Source of the DNA: Dipteris shenzhenensis
Taxonomy: Eukaryota; Polypodiophyta; Polypodiopsida; Gleicheniales
Direction: 5' to 3' (one strand)
DNA: 64,000 nucleotides
Assembly (NCBI GenBank): GCA_047967505.1
Contig: CM106541.1
Shown here piece by piece: positions 20,022 to 32,343 of the stretch. Each line of letters begins with the position of its first letter. The stretch's first letter is position 1. The notes below the pieces were generated by a model. It ran no database searches and was not told the origin of the DNA. It saw nothing but the letters and a program-made list of their open reading frames with translations. Made by a program: the position numbers and the translations under genes.

Positions 20022-21829
20022 ATGCCCCCTGCATAGTCTGAATCTGTGTACCCAAGTACACGCATGTCTCCTTTACCAAAGCAAATGCACATCTCCTTAG
20101 TACCCTTCATGTACCTCATGATGCACTTAACTGCCTCCCAATGCCTCTTTCCTGGATTAGCCATATACCGGCTAACAACTCCCACTGTAAATGCAATGTC
20201 TGGTCTAGTAGCTATCATAGCATACATAAGACTCCCAACTGCTGATGCATAAGGAACCTTGGCCATCATGGCCTTCTCCTCATCTGATTTGGGACTATCT
20301 GTATGACTCAGTTTCACATATGGAGGCAATGGAGTACTCACTTCCTTCCCCCCCTCCATATTGAAACGTTGCAATACTTTTGTAACATACTCTTTTTGTG
20401 AAAGCCAAAGGAGTTTCCTACTCCGATCACGCGTGATGCACATACCAAGAATATGACCTGCAAGTCCCAAATCCTTCATATCAAAGGCCTCATTCAACTT
20501 GGCCTTTAATGCATCTAGCTCATAAGTGTTCTTGCTAGCCAATAGCATATCATCCACATATAGTGCCAGGATTATCAGGCTACTATCCTTAGCTCTTTTA
20601 GTGTAGAGGCAGTGATCAATTTCACTCCTTCTAAAACCCTGGGACCGAATGAAAGCATCAAACTTCTGATACCATTCTCTAGATGCTTGCTTAAGACCAT
20701 AGAGACTCTTCTTCAGCTTGCAAACTAAATGCTCTTTGCCCTTTTCTTCAAAGCCTTCCGACTGAACCATGTAAATTTCCTCATGCAAATCCCCATGCAA
20801 GAAAGCTATCTTGACATCCATCTGCATAAGCTCCATATCCTCTATTGCCACTAGTCCAAGCATGCATCTAAGTGTGGTCATCTTCACAACCGGAGAGAAT
20901 ATCTCATCAAAGTCCACACCCTTCTCTTGCTTGAACCCTTTAGCAACCAAACGGGCCTTGTACCTAGGCACATCATCACCTGTGACCATTTTGTAGACCC
21001 ATTTACATGGCAATGCTTTCTTTCCATGTGGCAAAGAAACCAAGTCCCAAGTCTTATTCTTCATAAGTGAACTCATCTCTGATTGCATAGCATACTCCCA
21101 CTTGTGTTGATCCTCACGCATCATAGCCTCTCTGTAGCAAGAAGGCTCCCCGCAATCAGTAAGCATCACATAGTCTACCCCTGGAACAAACCTATCAGGC
21201 GGTCTAGACACTCTAGATGATCTTCTCAAGGGCATTTCAGCTTGATGTTCCATTTGCATATCAGCCACATTTGGCTCATCATTTCCACCAATAGATGATC
21301 CATCATCTACCCTTGATTGTATACCTGTGGGAGCACTTGGTGGCACCATTTCTTGCACATTTGGTGCATGGACAGCTTGCTGTCTATCAACATATGCAGG
21401 TGGATTCACATCCTGGAAAGTGATTCTCCTCATTTCCACATCCCTCATGGGTGCCTTATGCATCTTCTTCTCATTGAAGACCACATCATGGCTGCGTATG
21501 ATCTTCTTTACTTCTGGATCCCAGAGACGATAGCCCATCTCTCCACTTTCACCATAACCTAGAAAGATGCATTTCCTAGACTTAGGATCTAGCTTCTTTC
21601 GAAGCTCTTTTGGCACATGTGCATATGCCTCACACCCAAATATATGCAAATGAGAGTAAGAGGGCTTCTTGCCACTCCATGCCTCTTCAGGAATATCACC
21701 ATCCAAACTCTTACTAGGTGATCTATTGATCACATGCACTGCAGTCTTCATTGCCTCAGCCCAAAAACCACCAGAAAGACTTGCATTGGAAAGCATGCAT
21801 TGCAACCTTTCTTGAATGGTACGATTCAT
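19990..21829 (-). pseudogene. Copia-2 integrase C-terminus and reverse transcriptase
   Basis: Starts at MNRTIQERLQCML (end of the integrase core) and runs open through INRSPSKSLDGDIPEEAW, HIFGCEAYAHVP and FLGYGESGEMGYRLW. After a variable linker the RT begins with CKWVYKMVTGD, ARLVAKGFKQEKGVDFDEIF, DVKIAFLHGDL and LYGLKQASREW. The active-site motif ALYVDDMLLAS is intact, followed by LGMCITRDR, SAVGSLMYAM and TRPDIAF. About 610 residues of good sequence are followed by out-of-frame residues after YTDSDYAGG. Recent and nearly functional. Confidence 0.95.
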
Positions 21830-22479
21830 CTTTTCTGCAATTGGATTTTGCTCTGGAGTACGAGGGGATATGAGCTCCCTCTTAATCCCACGTGTATCAC
21901 AGAAATGCTGAAAGTCATGAGAGAGATACCATTGTCAGTCCATAGGCATTTAAGCGTTCTACCTGATTGATTCTCAACCAAGGCCAGCCATTTCTGAAAT
22001 ACCTGGAACACATCACTCTTTCGAGCTATAGCATAAGCCCACACTTTCCTAGTTGCATCATCAATGAATGTCACATGGTATTCAGCCCCGCCTAATGACC
22101 GTGTAGGCATGGGACCACATACGTCTGAATGCACCAAATCAAGCATTTCAAACTCTTTCTTTCCCCTTCTTTTATGGGCTGATTTAGTCTGCTTTCCATA
22201 GAGACAGTGCTCACAAAATTCAAAATCAGAGAATCTCAAATGCGGTACATAACCCAAACGGCATAAGAGTTTCATTCCATTCTGGCTCATGTGCCCCAAC
22301 CTGCAATGCCACAAAGAAGTGCTTGGCTGCTCGGTTATTGCAACAACATGATCAAATACCCCTGATACATGTAAGGGATACAAAGTCCCACACTTGGCAC
22401 CCCTGGCCAAAAGCATAGAGCCCTTCTAAATTTTCCAACTCTGAAAGCCAAAAGTAGTGTGAAAACCAGCATCATCTAG
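21826..22479 (-). pseudogene. Copia-2 pre-integrase and integrase core
   Basis: After a TAG in place of a Gln-type codon next to LISVG (22480) and a second TAG near 22425, the frame reads SLWHCRLGHMSQNGM, CEHCLYGKQ (zinc region), LVHSDVCGPMP (first catalytic Asp), FIDDATRKVWAY and LWTDNG (second Asp). There about 7 nt are missing, deleting the Gly-Gly-Glu after TDNG and shifting the frame. The region with the catalytic Glu (E-Q-N) is readable in the next frame. Confidence 0.92.
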
Positions 22480-23679
22480 CTAACCCACTGAAATAAGACT
22501 CTTGGTCAGCTTAGGCACATGTCTCACATGTTTCAAAACAAATGTAGACCCATTTGCAAAAGAAAAATTTATGTCACCTGCTCCCACTATGTCACATGCA
22601 TAGTCATTTCCAAGATGCACACAACCTGTCTTTCCACTATCATAAGTGGAGAACCATTCCCTATGGGGAGTAACATGGAATGAAGCACCAGAATCCAAAA
22701 TCCAATCCTGGGAATATGCATCATCTGAAGTGGTAAGCAACTCTGCACATAAAGTAGACATGAAGAGAACATCATTGTCACTATCATGTGTGACTGCATT
22801 GATCTCCTCGATCTTCACTTTTCCTTTGTCCTCCCTTGGACTCTCTTCCTTTTGATTTGCACCCCAATTTGCATTCTTTTTCTTATCCTTTTGCTCTCTT
22901 TTCAGCTTGTAGCAATCCTTTTTCATATGGCCCTTCTTGCCACAATGGTAACCCTCAATGTTCCGTGCCCTGGATTTGCTACGAGACTTCCCTCTTTCTT
23001 GGGACTTCCCCCTGAACTGTGATCTACCCCTTTGCACATTTAAGGCTGCATCCTGCTTGTTGCCATCCATAGACTTCCGTCTAATCTCCTCAGCCAACAA
23101 GCTACCCACAACATCATCAAATTTCAGTACTCCACCAGGTGCAGAGTTACTGACAGCTGTACAGAAGGTATCCCATGAGGATGGCAATGAACATAAGAGA
23201 AATATTGCCTTAGTCTCTGCATCAAAATTCATTTTCTGAGCCTGAAGCTGGCTGAAAATAATATTGAATTCATTCAAGTGAGAAGCAATGGAGACCCCTT
23301 CCTTCATCTGCAGCTCAAACAACCTCTTCATGAGGTAAACTTTATTAGAGGCAGTTTCCTTCTCATAAGTGGCACACAGTTTCTTCCGCAAATCTTCAGT
23401 AGTCTGCTCATTTACTACTGTGAAATAAACTGACTCTGCAAGATGAAGTCTAATAGTAGACTTTGCTAATGCATCCAACTCATTCCAATCATCCTCAGAC
23501 ATATTTGCAGGCTTAGCTTCAATCCCTGCCAAGGGTTTAATCTGCTTCTTTTGAATAAGCACATCCCTTATTTGTTGTTTCCACAAAGAAAAGTTTGTCC
23601 CATCAAACTTTTTAATGTTGAAAAACTCCTTTTCAGACATGGAAGAGGATGCCATGATGCAAATAAAGCAAAATCCCAA
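22480..23679 (-). pseudogene. Copia-2 gag and protease
   Basis: Likely starts at the internal MASSSMSEKEF (about residue 9 of the open frame). The gag core reads KFDGTNFSLWKQQIRDVL, LDALAKSTIRLHLAES, NKVYLMKRLFELQM and LLCSLPSSWDTF. The zinc knuckle is GYHCGKKGHMKKDC, with the first Cys replaced by Gly. The protease motif is intact: DWILDSGASFHVTPHREWF. The open frame ends at a TAG just after KSLISVG, where the family continues. Only single-residue lesions separate it from a functional gag. Confidence 0.94.
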
Positions 23680-25079
23680 ATGCTAGTGCCTCAAGAGAGA
23701 ATCACACCAAATACCAGGTGCACCCAAATGTGTATGCCACAATAGACTGAAATATCACAAAAAACTCAAAGCTTAAAGCATCAAAAGATGCATCTGACTC
23801 ATGTGCATATACTATGCATCCATATGAGCAAATCTGGCCCAAAAGAAAATGCCAATAAGTGCCAAATGACTCAAGCATAAACACTGTCCACTGGCATATA
23901 CATCAATAATGTCTCATCCAAGAGAGCATAGCACTATCAATGCATCACCTGCAATGTTTCAAAGCTTTCCCTCAGCATAAAATAGCATCCATGTGCAAAG
24001 CGTCCATAAAAAATAGCATCCCACAAGGCAATTTGGGCCTATCAGCGCATCCAACAAGGACTGCAATGCATTCAAATGGCCTATAAATCATCCATTGCAA
24101 CCCAATGCATACACGAATGAGCGCACACTACTCAAACTGCAACCAAAGTGATCTGCATAAGGTATGCTCAAGAAATCATAGTCCCACGATAATGAGCGCT
24201 ACTGAAAATAGAACCTGAGATGCTTCAAAACATGGGTGCCATTGCATAATCGGACTCAGCAAGAAAATTTGCAAATATCTCTCTTCTGCCAGAACTCCAA
24301 AATCCCAACCGATGAGTGAGAAATGGGAGTCAACACTTATCCACTGCCATGTGGCATAAATCTAAGGTTTCAAAACCTTAGTATGAAAAATGCATAACAG
24401 AGAGACGAAATCGAATACACAGAGATTTATAACTCTGAAAATCCTTCACCGAATCGCGCAAGAACTGATAGGTAGGGGTTTTTGGGCGTCCGGAACGCAA
24501 TGGGACAGACGGTTTTGGAAACCGTGGTCTCAATCACTAGGTCCAACACACGGACTGAAAAATGTTTTTTGAAACAGAGCTATCTGTAAACTCCACCGGA
24601 GTGCGAATGATGAGCAACATAGAAGTTTTAGGACCTTCTGAGTCCACTAAAACTGACAGATCTGCAAATGGTTGCTCCAAACTTGAGTTCCAACACCCGG
24701 GCAAAAAACGCAGAAACTGACACAGTGACTCAGAAATCCAATGAAATGATCCCAGATTCAGGAATGAAGGTGTTTCCAGGCTCTTGAAGTAATGTCGACA
24801 CCAAAAGCAAGCAATAGTTGCCTCTACAAGTCAATACGGAGTCTCTGTCATCGAACAGAATAGGGAAAAGCTCAAAAAACGACTTTTTCTTTGAAACCAC
24901 TTAATAGGCTCTCAAAACCACTTCGCAAAGCCAAAGTGACTTTTCCAAAGGTTCCTCCAAGGTCTCTACACACTCGGATGCAAGTAAAGTCACCCACAAA
25001 GCTTCCCACAGAGCTTCTTCTTCCTCCCACAAAGCTGCTGAGCTTCCAAGCATTCACGCATGCTCAACTAGATCACCCG
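23680..25079 (-). other. Copia-2 untranslated leader
   Basis: About 1.4 kb between gag and primer site with no credible ORF. A truncated second copy of part of this leader plus the gag start lies on the plus strand at 61930-62366, confirming it as retrotransposon sequence. Confidence 0.85.
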
Positions 25080-25092
25080 GGCTCTGATACCA
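25080..25092 (-). other. Copia-2 primer binding site
   Basis: GGCTCTGATACCA on the plus strand is the reverse complement of the plant iMet PBS. It lies one base from the LTR. Confidence 0.93.
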
Positions 25093-25093
25093 G

Positions 25094-25264
25094 TTGAGAG
25101 TGCTCTCAACGGAAGCAAGAACGGAAGAAGGAGAGAGAGAGACAGAGAGCCACGCAAGTTTTAGTGGGTGCAGAACCACCCTAATCTTCTTTTTCATTCA
25201 TTTATATATGTATTTGCATATTGTACATAACTGGGGTTAAGGCACAGTGACCTTTAACCCCACA
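25094..25264 (-). repeat. Copia-2 5' LTR
   Basis: Pairs with 19375-19545; followed by target duplication CTCCA at 25265-25269. Confidence 0.93.
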
Positions 25265-25269
25265 CTCCA

Positions 25270-26832
25270 CATGCCTTCCACATGCTTAGCATGTGGCCTC
25301 TCTTATATTATTGGAACACATGGACATGAGCCCACCTCTTTATATGACTCACTCTTCCTATTTTCTAAAAACCCCATAATATCCCATACACAAATAACTC
25401 TCACCCCATACCAAGGTATTTATAATTCATACCTATGGTATTTACAATGAGCCATTCCACTCATCCTCTCAATCCCATACAATATCATAGAAAATAGAAA
25501 TAAGTGAGAGCCGCTAGGCTATCACTTGATACTCAAGCTCTTATCAAACATAGAGAAAAACAATACCAATGCCAAATTAAAAATATCAATTTTTGGCATC
25601 ACAGCACCATCACAAGGTAAAAGGCATTCATTCAACATCTTTGTCTCTATACACCTCTATGTTCAATCCAGACATGGCCACATTTCCTCTGATAGCCAAC
25701 AACCTAAACAACCATGCATGCTATGAATCCATATCCCAACAAAAGATCTTCTCTTTATGTATGCATGCCAATCCAAGAGCATCCCTCCCTTATTCTCATC
25801 AAGAAATAGTCCTAGTCATCATCTCATCTCATATATTTGATGATAAGGAAGTTCTTCAATTCACACCAAGCCAACATACAGTACTACCCCATAGCCTATG
25901 AACAAAATTCATGAACAACATGCTATGTCAGAACCCGCTACAACTCTATGAGGGAACCCATACCAAGAGCAACCTAAGCAGTCAACAACTTTACACAGGC
26001 ACCACATATGGGATCCATGATAAATATGGCGACAATCACAAGAGATCCTTCTTCGACCAACAGTATGCCATCTTCATTTGGAATTGAACCTTTGAACTGC
26101 ATGAAGCCGAGTGTCTAAAACCATCTCTTGCCCATAGTTCTATCACCAGAAACAAGATCTCTTCCCATAATTGATAATAGGTACGGGGATCCTACAACCG
26201 ACTGGGCATACACTATGTCCTTCAAACCATTATATGGAATTATTCACATACAACACTCTCTTCATTCAACGACCCATGAAGTTGAAGCCGTTCCACCTTC
26301 AACCTTTTAGATCACTCTGTGCTTATACGATGACTAGCTAGCCCATCCCAAACATCTCGCAGACATGAAAGCAAGGCTTCTTGAACATCTTGGCTCTAGC
26401 ATGCCACTTTTCCCGTCATCCTATTAGCTCAAGTGGTCACCTCATGCTTGCATATGCTGACCTCGACCAGTCCCAATGCCTATGCATATAGATTCGCCAT
26501 AGCTCACAAACTCTCCACTAGCCTCTACACGTGTCTAGCTCATACTCTAGAGGGCATAGATCCTCAACAGCCCATCTCTTTCACATGATGATCTCCAGTG
26601 TCATAATTTCTCTCTTGCTCATGCATGACATATCTCCCAAGGTTCTCCTCTCCCCTCTCTTAGCGGCCCCTAGCTCCCAAAACAAATGACCCCCCCAGCT
26701 AAATGCCTCTTCTTCTCTTCATATATTCTCAGCATCCCTCTAGACCCTGTAGTTTGTAATCATGTCACCACTCTAGCCGCTCTCTCCCCCCGTCACCTCC
26801 AGTCCCTGGTCTCTTGTCTCCCTACAAAATCT
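25270..26832. other. Gene-free pyrimidine-rich region
   Basis: CA/CT-rich sequence with only short unsupported open frames on both strands. It may be an older remnant of the adjoining repeat element, but I see no motif that proves this. Confidence 0.4.
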
Positions 26833-27835
26833 TGCCCCTCATGCTTCTGAGCTCCTATGATCATCCCCTTCACCTCCAGCTGCTCACAGTTCTCCCTCTA
26901 CCCCTACGAGCCTCCATCATCTAAGGTCCTCCATTGCATAGTAGCCTCACCCAGTCAAATCCCAACCTAGTATCCCTCCACGAGCTCCCCTTCAACAGCG
27001 TGATCGCTGTGTGGCCACGAACTCCTCCCATACAACCTCTCCCATTGAGCTTCCATTCCCTCCAGAGCATGCACAGCTCCCTTCCTTGAGCTCATGAAGC
27101 TCCCGCCTCTTCCAAGGTCCTCCAACTCATGTAGTGGTGATGCCTCCTTCGTCCACGAGCCTCCTACCCCTCTTATCGAGTCACATTAAATCCTCCCCCC
27201 TCAAGAAGCAACCATGGACCTCCCCTTTCAGCAACAATCATGTTCCCCAGCTCCCATAGTTGCCACCTTGCCTTCAAAAGCTTCTCCTTCATCCTCTATG
27301 TAGCACGTTGCATGGATACCTTTTTTATATGTGCCACATCATCATTTACCTTTTTACCACTCTCCACCCTTCCTTCAAACTATACCAAGGCCCTTAATTC
27401 CCAAATCATTAACTATGTGCACACAAATGCATGCCACTGACATTTAGTGCTTCATTGCTCTCAGGCTAGCCACATATGGTGAACACAATCCTGACACAAT
27501 GGATCAACCTCGACCAAAAAAAAAACTCATGCCCTCATACAGAAATGACTCGGGACAAACCATGAAAGGTGTATGTGATCTGACAACAAAACAATGTCAC
27601 CCTCTAGATACCATGCACTAGATTATCTAGTGCACATATACTACACTTCATTATGTCCCAAAAGTCCCCATAGACATATCTACCATCTCAAGAAAGTATA
27701 TCATCAGTGTAGAGTCCTTTATGAGGGTGCCCATAAGTCATTTCCACCACCATGTGCTATGTATTTAGTTATGCACCTACCCATCAGCGTGCAATAAGTG
27801 AAAAACATTTTTACTTTTTTATCCACACATCTAGC
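26833..27835 (-). repeat. Left ~1-kb direct repeat (putative 3' LTR)
   Basis: Starts TGCCCCTCATGCTTCTGAGC and ends near TTTTTATCCACACA. Collinear with 29870-30864. The segment 27600-27800 is the best-conserved part. Confidence 0.7.
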
Positions 27836-28110
27836 AACCCCTTTTCTTCTACTATTATATTCATGTCCAGCAGCTAAAAGGAAAAAATTAGCAAACCACC
27901 TGGATCAAAAACAAAACGAGTTTGTACTTTATGCCTGTGCTTTTCTTTCCCCAGATCAAAACGATAACTTTGAACCCTCCATTGCTAGATATGCATAATC
28001 CACCATCCCTTTGGATCAAAAGGAATCAACAACACACCAAATCGATATAACCACCAACTCCTTTCATATACCCACATTTTCACTAAGCCTCTAGGATCTC
28101 ATAGCTTATC

Positions 28111-28895
28111 CTACCAAGATATCACACAACTCCACTGGCTATTAGATATCATACTTGTGTCATGAGTCTTGCTCATCTTCACATGAGCCATATCTTTTGA
28201 GGTCACTCTCTCACACATATATCTCACGGGAGAAACCAGCCCATAATCTGTGATTAGGGACTTCTCAACACATGAATTATCAAGATCACTTAGGAGCAAA
28301 CAAACATCCTTCCCACCTAAAGAGTGCTCAAACATATCATCGCACTCTTTGTTATGCATCACGTCATGAGAAGTACATATTTTCTTGTCATTACCAACCA
28401 TACATGCAAAATCCACAAGGGTATCATCAAGTAAAGCATCTAGATGATCATCAACCACACTATCCTACCATCCAGCTCAACATGCATACTGGTGTCTACA
28501 TTCTTTTTTGACGAGATCAATGCTAACATATCATCTAGTGCATCATCAAGAATGCAATCCAGCTCATCATCTGAATCACCATCATTTTATAAACACTGAA
28601 TCTTAACCTCATCATACACATCAAAGCCCGCATGCACACAATCAACACTTGCTGGTCCCACCCAAACTAAGAGTTTTAACTGCAAGTCTTTTACTTTATC
28701 ATCAGTAATAGCCACATCAGCCTCATCTCACTGTCAGACATGATTGAGCTCTCATCTTTACTACTAGTTTCACTTCTCTCTTCCTCACTTGTTAAAATTG
28801 AAATCTCAACCTCTTCGGTATGCACAATCATAGTGTCAACCACAAACTAATTGGATTCAGCCATGTACTCCTTCGAAGCCTTGTCATCAAGTGGC
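28111..28895 (-). pseudogene. Decayed acidic coding remnant downstream of gag
   Basis: The minus-strand frame at 28111-28458 is rich in Asp, Met, His and Cys (DDHLDALLDDTLVDF) with no recognised domain. Between 28460 and 28895 several stops interrupt similarly biased sequence. Probably the 3' part of the element's coding region. Confidence 0.35.
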
Positions 28896-29869
28896 TACAT
28901 ATCTGCTGTAACATGACCAGCCAGCATATGCACATCATCACATGGAACTGGAACATGATCATCATCTACCACTACACACACAGAATCATCTTTAGCTGCC
29001 ATTAATGTGCTCTCAACCTTTTTGCCATCTATTGCAGCAACCCCTTCACTCGGGCTCTCCTCTGCTACCTCACACAGATTTGGTTGAGCAACACTCTCCT
29101 CCATAGCAGCTGACAAGTCTCCATTCATAATAAGTGTAATGATTTCCAGCTTCCTTACATCATCAACATTATATGCATCAGGTTTCTTCAGCAATGAAGA
29201 CAACTAACTCTCTTCCTCTGATGAGATGCTCTCTTCCTCCATCTCACTCTCTGTATCTTCATCTGTGACTATCTCCTCAAGTCCCTCTTCCAATTCCATC
29301 CTACAGCTCATATTACACTGCATGGGTATGGACATAGTCTCTGGTGTGGTCTCCATTCTTATTAGGCTAATTGCCTTTCCTTTCCCCTTATCCTCCCATC
29401 TCACACCATTGGTAGAGAGCTGATTCAGATCTTTCATCTCCATACTGTAATCATTAATCTATCATTTGTTCTCTGCTACTCAAGATAGACATTTCCCCCT
29501 GCCCTAGCTAGATTATCACAATGAGGGCTGATATGTCCCCACTCCCCACAATTCCAGCATTGGACATTGTTGATATATCCTCATCCTCTACCTACACCAG
29601 CTAAACTTCCTTCTCCTCTAGCCATAGCTTCTCTAGACTTGTTATAATTCTAACCTCTGCCTCTTTCTGCAGTCTCCATCCAATTTAGGTTGAGTGTTTT
29701 TATAAGCTCCACAGCTTCATCCAAATCCTTTTTCAAGGAATCTTCCTGCATAGAAACAGACACCGGCTCTCTGTCTACATATGTCATGATCATTTTTGGG
29801 CTACTGACCAGGGTTTTGGGCTCTTCATGCATGCCCAACTGCCTCAGTCTCTTGATCCCTGTGCAATCC
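28895..29869 (-). pseudogene. GAG-like protein with CCHC zinc knuckle
   Basis: On the minus strand, a helical charged segment (KKDLDEAVELIKTLNLNW near 29700) is followed by a Gly-rich stretch and CWNCGEWGHISPHC at about 29516-29559, an intact C-x2-C-x4-H-x4-C knuckle. Downstream comes GVRWEDKGKGKAIS and a long acidic region (SEMEEESISSEEES), with stops at 29201, 29462 and others. The knuckle plus position between long direct repeats points to a nucleocapsid-type protein. No protease or RT follows. Confidence 0.6.
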
Positions 29870-30864
29870 TGCCCCTCATGCTTCTGAGCTCCCACGATCA
29901 TCCCTTCACCTCTAGCCATTCACGGTTCTCCCTCTACCCCTACGAGCCTCCATCGTCTAAGGTCCTGAGTCTAGTGCACAGTAGCCTCACCCACTCAAAT
30001 CCCAGCCTAGTATCCCTCCACGAGCTCCCATTCAACAATGCGATCCCTGTGTGGTCACAAACTCCTCCTCCCATACAACCTCCATTCCCTCGAGAGCATG
30101 CATAGCTCCCTTCCCTGAGCTCACGAAGCTCCCGGATCTTCCAAGGTCCTCTAGCTTATGTAGTGGTGATGCCTCCTTCGTCCAAGAGACTCCTGCCCCT
30201 CTTATCAAGTCACATCATATCCTCCCCCCTCAAGAAGCAACCATGGACCTCCTCTTTCACCGACGATCAGGTTCCCAGCTCCCACAGTTGCCACCTTGCC
30301 TTCAGAAGCTTCTCCTTCATCCTCTACGTAGCAGGTTGCATGGATAACTTTTTGATATGTGCCACATCATCATTTGCCTTTTTACCACTCTCCACCCTTC
30401 CTTCAAACTATACCAAGGCCCTTAATGCCCAAATCATTGACTATGTGCACACAAATGTATGCCACTGACATTTAGTGCTTTGTTGCTTTCAGGCTAGCCA
30501 CATATGGTGAACACAATTCCGGCACAATGGATTTACAATACAACCTTGACAAAATAAAAAACTCATGCCGTCATACAAAAATGACTCAGGACAATCATGA
30601 AAGGTGTATGTCATCCCACAACAAAACACCGTCACCCTCTTGATACCATGCTTTGGACTATCTGGTGCACCTACACTACAGTTCATTATGTCCCAAAAGT
30701 CCCCATAGACATATCTACCATCTCAAGAAAGTATATCATTGGTGTAGAGTCCTTTATGAGGGTACCCATAACTCATTTCCACCACCATGTGCTATGTACT
30801 TAGCTATGCACCTACCCATCAGCATGCAACAAGTGAAAAACATATCTAAATTTTTATCCACACA
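29870..30864 (-). repeat. Right ~1-kb direct repeat (putative 5' LTR)
   Basis: Starts TGCCCCTCATGCTTCTGAGC, ends ATCCACACA. Collinear with 26833-27835. Confidence 0.7.
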
Positions 30865-31480
30865 AAATTTTAATTTGTAGCTTTTATTAGAACTCAAACA
30901 CCATAGTACATATGTACATAGAAAAAAACAATATTGAGGATTGAGGATATTAGATTAACAATTTCTTCTAGCTTAGAAAGTAGTAGTAAAACAATTTCTC
31001 ATAGCTTAGAAAGTAGTAGTAAAATTATTTATAAGTACTTGTGTAAGTGATGCTAGTGACTGCACCAGTGTCTGTAAAATACCGACATCCATCAATAGAG
31101 CATAACTTTGCGGATGATCATGGTGTATATAGATGCTTACTTGAGAGAAAGTGGAACATGGGAAAATGCAATTTGCCTTCCCATGCCTATTTCAAGAGAT
31201 AGATTACCACGTTCACAATCATCCAATTACATCAGGAGGGGACAAAGACAGCTAGATGATTTCTCTCTCTCAAGGTCTAGCAAGCTTGCATGGAGTATTC
31301 TAAGTCAGTGTTCCAAATAGCCACATTGATTTTGGACGTAGAAATGCAAATGATTCAAGATAATGTGATGTGTCATAGATCCTAAATGATATGGTAGTAT
31401 CCAAAACATGATTACTAATGTGAATATACATAGAACTTATATAAGTTTTTGTATGTTTCTCTTACAGCCTTTATTGGAAG
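30865..31480. other. No gene seen; short tandem duplication
   Basis: AT-rich. The phrase TAGCTTAGAAAGTAGTAGTA occurs twice at about 30969 and 31005. A pyrimidine tract with CTTACAG near 31461 could be the splice acceptor of the hAT fragment that follows. Confidence 0.5.
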
Positions 31481-31481
31481 C

Positions 31482-32300
31482 ATGGCTCTAGAAAAACGAG
31501 GAAGGAATTCAACAAAGGCTCGGAATTACATTACGATGTTGCCTAACAAGAAGTGGAAATGCAACTTTTGTCATGAAGAGTACTCATGGTCCGGCACAAG
31601 AATGCAAAAGCACTTCTTGGGTGATAGCAACAAATAGATTGGAAAATGCAAGGGGCGAGGAGGTTATAGCCACTCTAGGCACCCAAATGCCTAAAAGTAT
31701 GGACAACCAAGTAGATGATATAGTCACACATAGCAAATCCCAACCTCAAAAACATATGCTTAATGATTTTCTCTCACCTCCAACTAGTCAATCTGTAGAT
31801 GTACCACCTCAAAGTAGTGGTGTGGCCTCATTCACATAGATGGCAAACTGCTCTATGAAGTGTATGGATAGTGGACAATGTAGTGACATTTCTCATTGAC
31901 ATTTCTCGTTCGCAATGGCATGCATGTCTGCATCAAAGATATTTGGAAGAGTCATTTAGACAACAAGATATAGAGAAAGTGTAGCAAGATGTTTTTGAGG
32001 CCGTTGGAAGAGAGCTATGGCATCTGTAGCAAAGAAGGGTCCAGGCTTTACATTGCCTAGTTACAATGCCATCTGCAATAACTACCTAGATGCATACTAT
32101 GAGAGGATGAAACTGGAGCAAGTAGTATACGATGGTATTGAGAGAACAAGATGTACCATTGTTAATGATGGATGGAAAAATGTCACCAAGAGGTCTCTTA
32201 TCAATATCATTGTAGTGACATTTAAGGGGGAGTATTTTCATCAATGCATCGACACAAGTGGTATTGCCAAGATAGGTGAATACATTATTGAGGTGAAATG
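31482..32300 (+). pseudogene. hAT transposase fragment (BED finger and DUF659)
   Basis: The ATG at 31482 gives M-A-L-E-K-R-G-R-N, then WKCNFCHEEYSWSGTRMQKHFLGD, a BED-type zinc finger (two Cys, a distal His). After a Ser/Gln-rich linker and stops near 31626 and 31838, the DUF659 domain follows: GPGFTLPSYNAICNNYLDAYYER, TRCTIVNDGWKN, SLINIIVVTF and CIDTSGIAKIGEYI. The RNase-H-like transposase core beyond DUF659 is absent, so only the N-terminal third survives. Sequence similarity to hAT ends at about 32300. Confidence 0.8.
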
Positions 32301-32343
32301 GCTGCACCAAGCCCATAGCCCAAAAGCATCCCCCACCATGGAA

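Larger units (their letters stand above)
19375..25264 (-). mobile_element. Copia-2, nearly complete Ty1/copia element
   Basis: A 5,890-bp element on the minus strand with 171-bp LTRs at 19375-19545 and 25094-25264 and a perfect CTCCA target duplication at 19370-19374 and 25265-25269. The iMet primer site is on the minus strand at 25092-25080, separated from the LTR by one base. LTRs differ at about 6 of 171 sites (~96.5% identical). Gag-protease, integrase, RT and RNase H are all present in long open segments, broken by one internal TAG, a small integrase deletion and a frameshift before RNase H. The leader between primer site and gag is unusually long (~1.4 kb). Confidence 0.96.
26833..30864 (-). 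mobile_element. Probable gag-only LTR retrotransposon (TR-GAG-like)
   Basis: Two direct repeats of about 1.0 kb (26833-27835 and 29870-30864, roughly 90% identical where compared) flank about 2 kb. Within that, the minus strand encodes a gag-like region with a CCHC zinc knuckle and no pol. On the minus strand each repeat would begin TGTGTGG and end GGGGCA, consistent with TG...CA LTR ends. AAAAT occurs on both outer sides, but the exact ends and a primer site are not established. Non-autonomous elements with terminal repeats and only GAG are known in plants. Confidence 0.55.

Noticed and set aside
26833-30864. CRISPR-like or simple tandem duplication for the two 1-kb repeats
   Set aside because: Spacing of 3 kb with a gag-like region between fits LTR structure better; the genome is eukaryotic.
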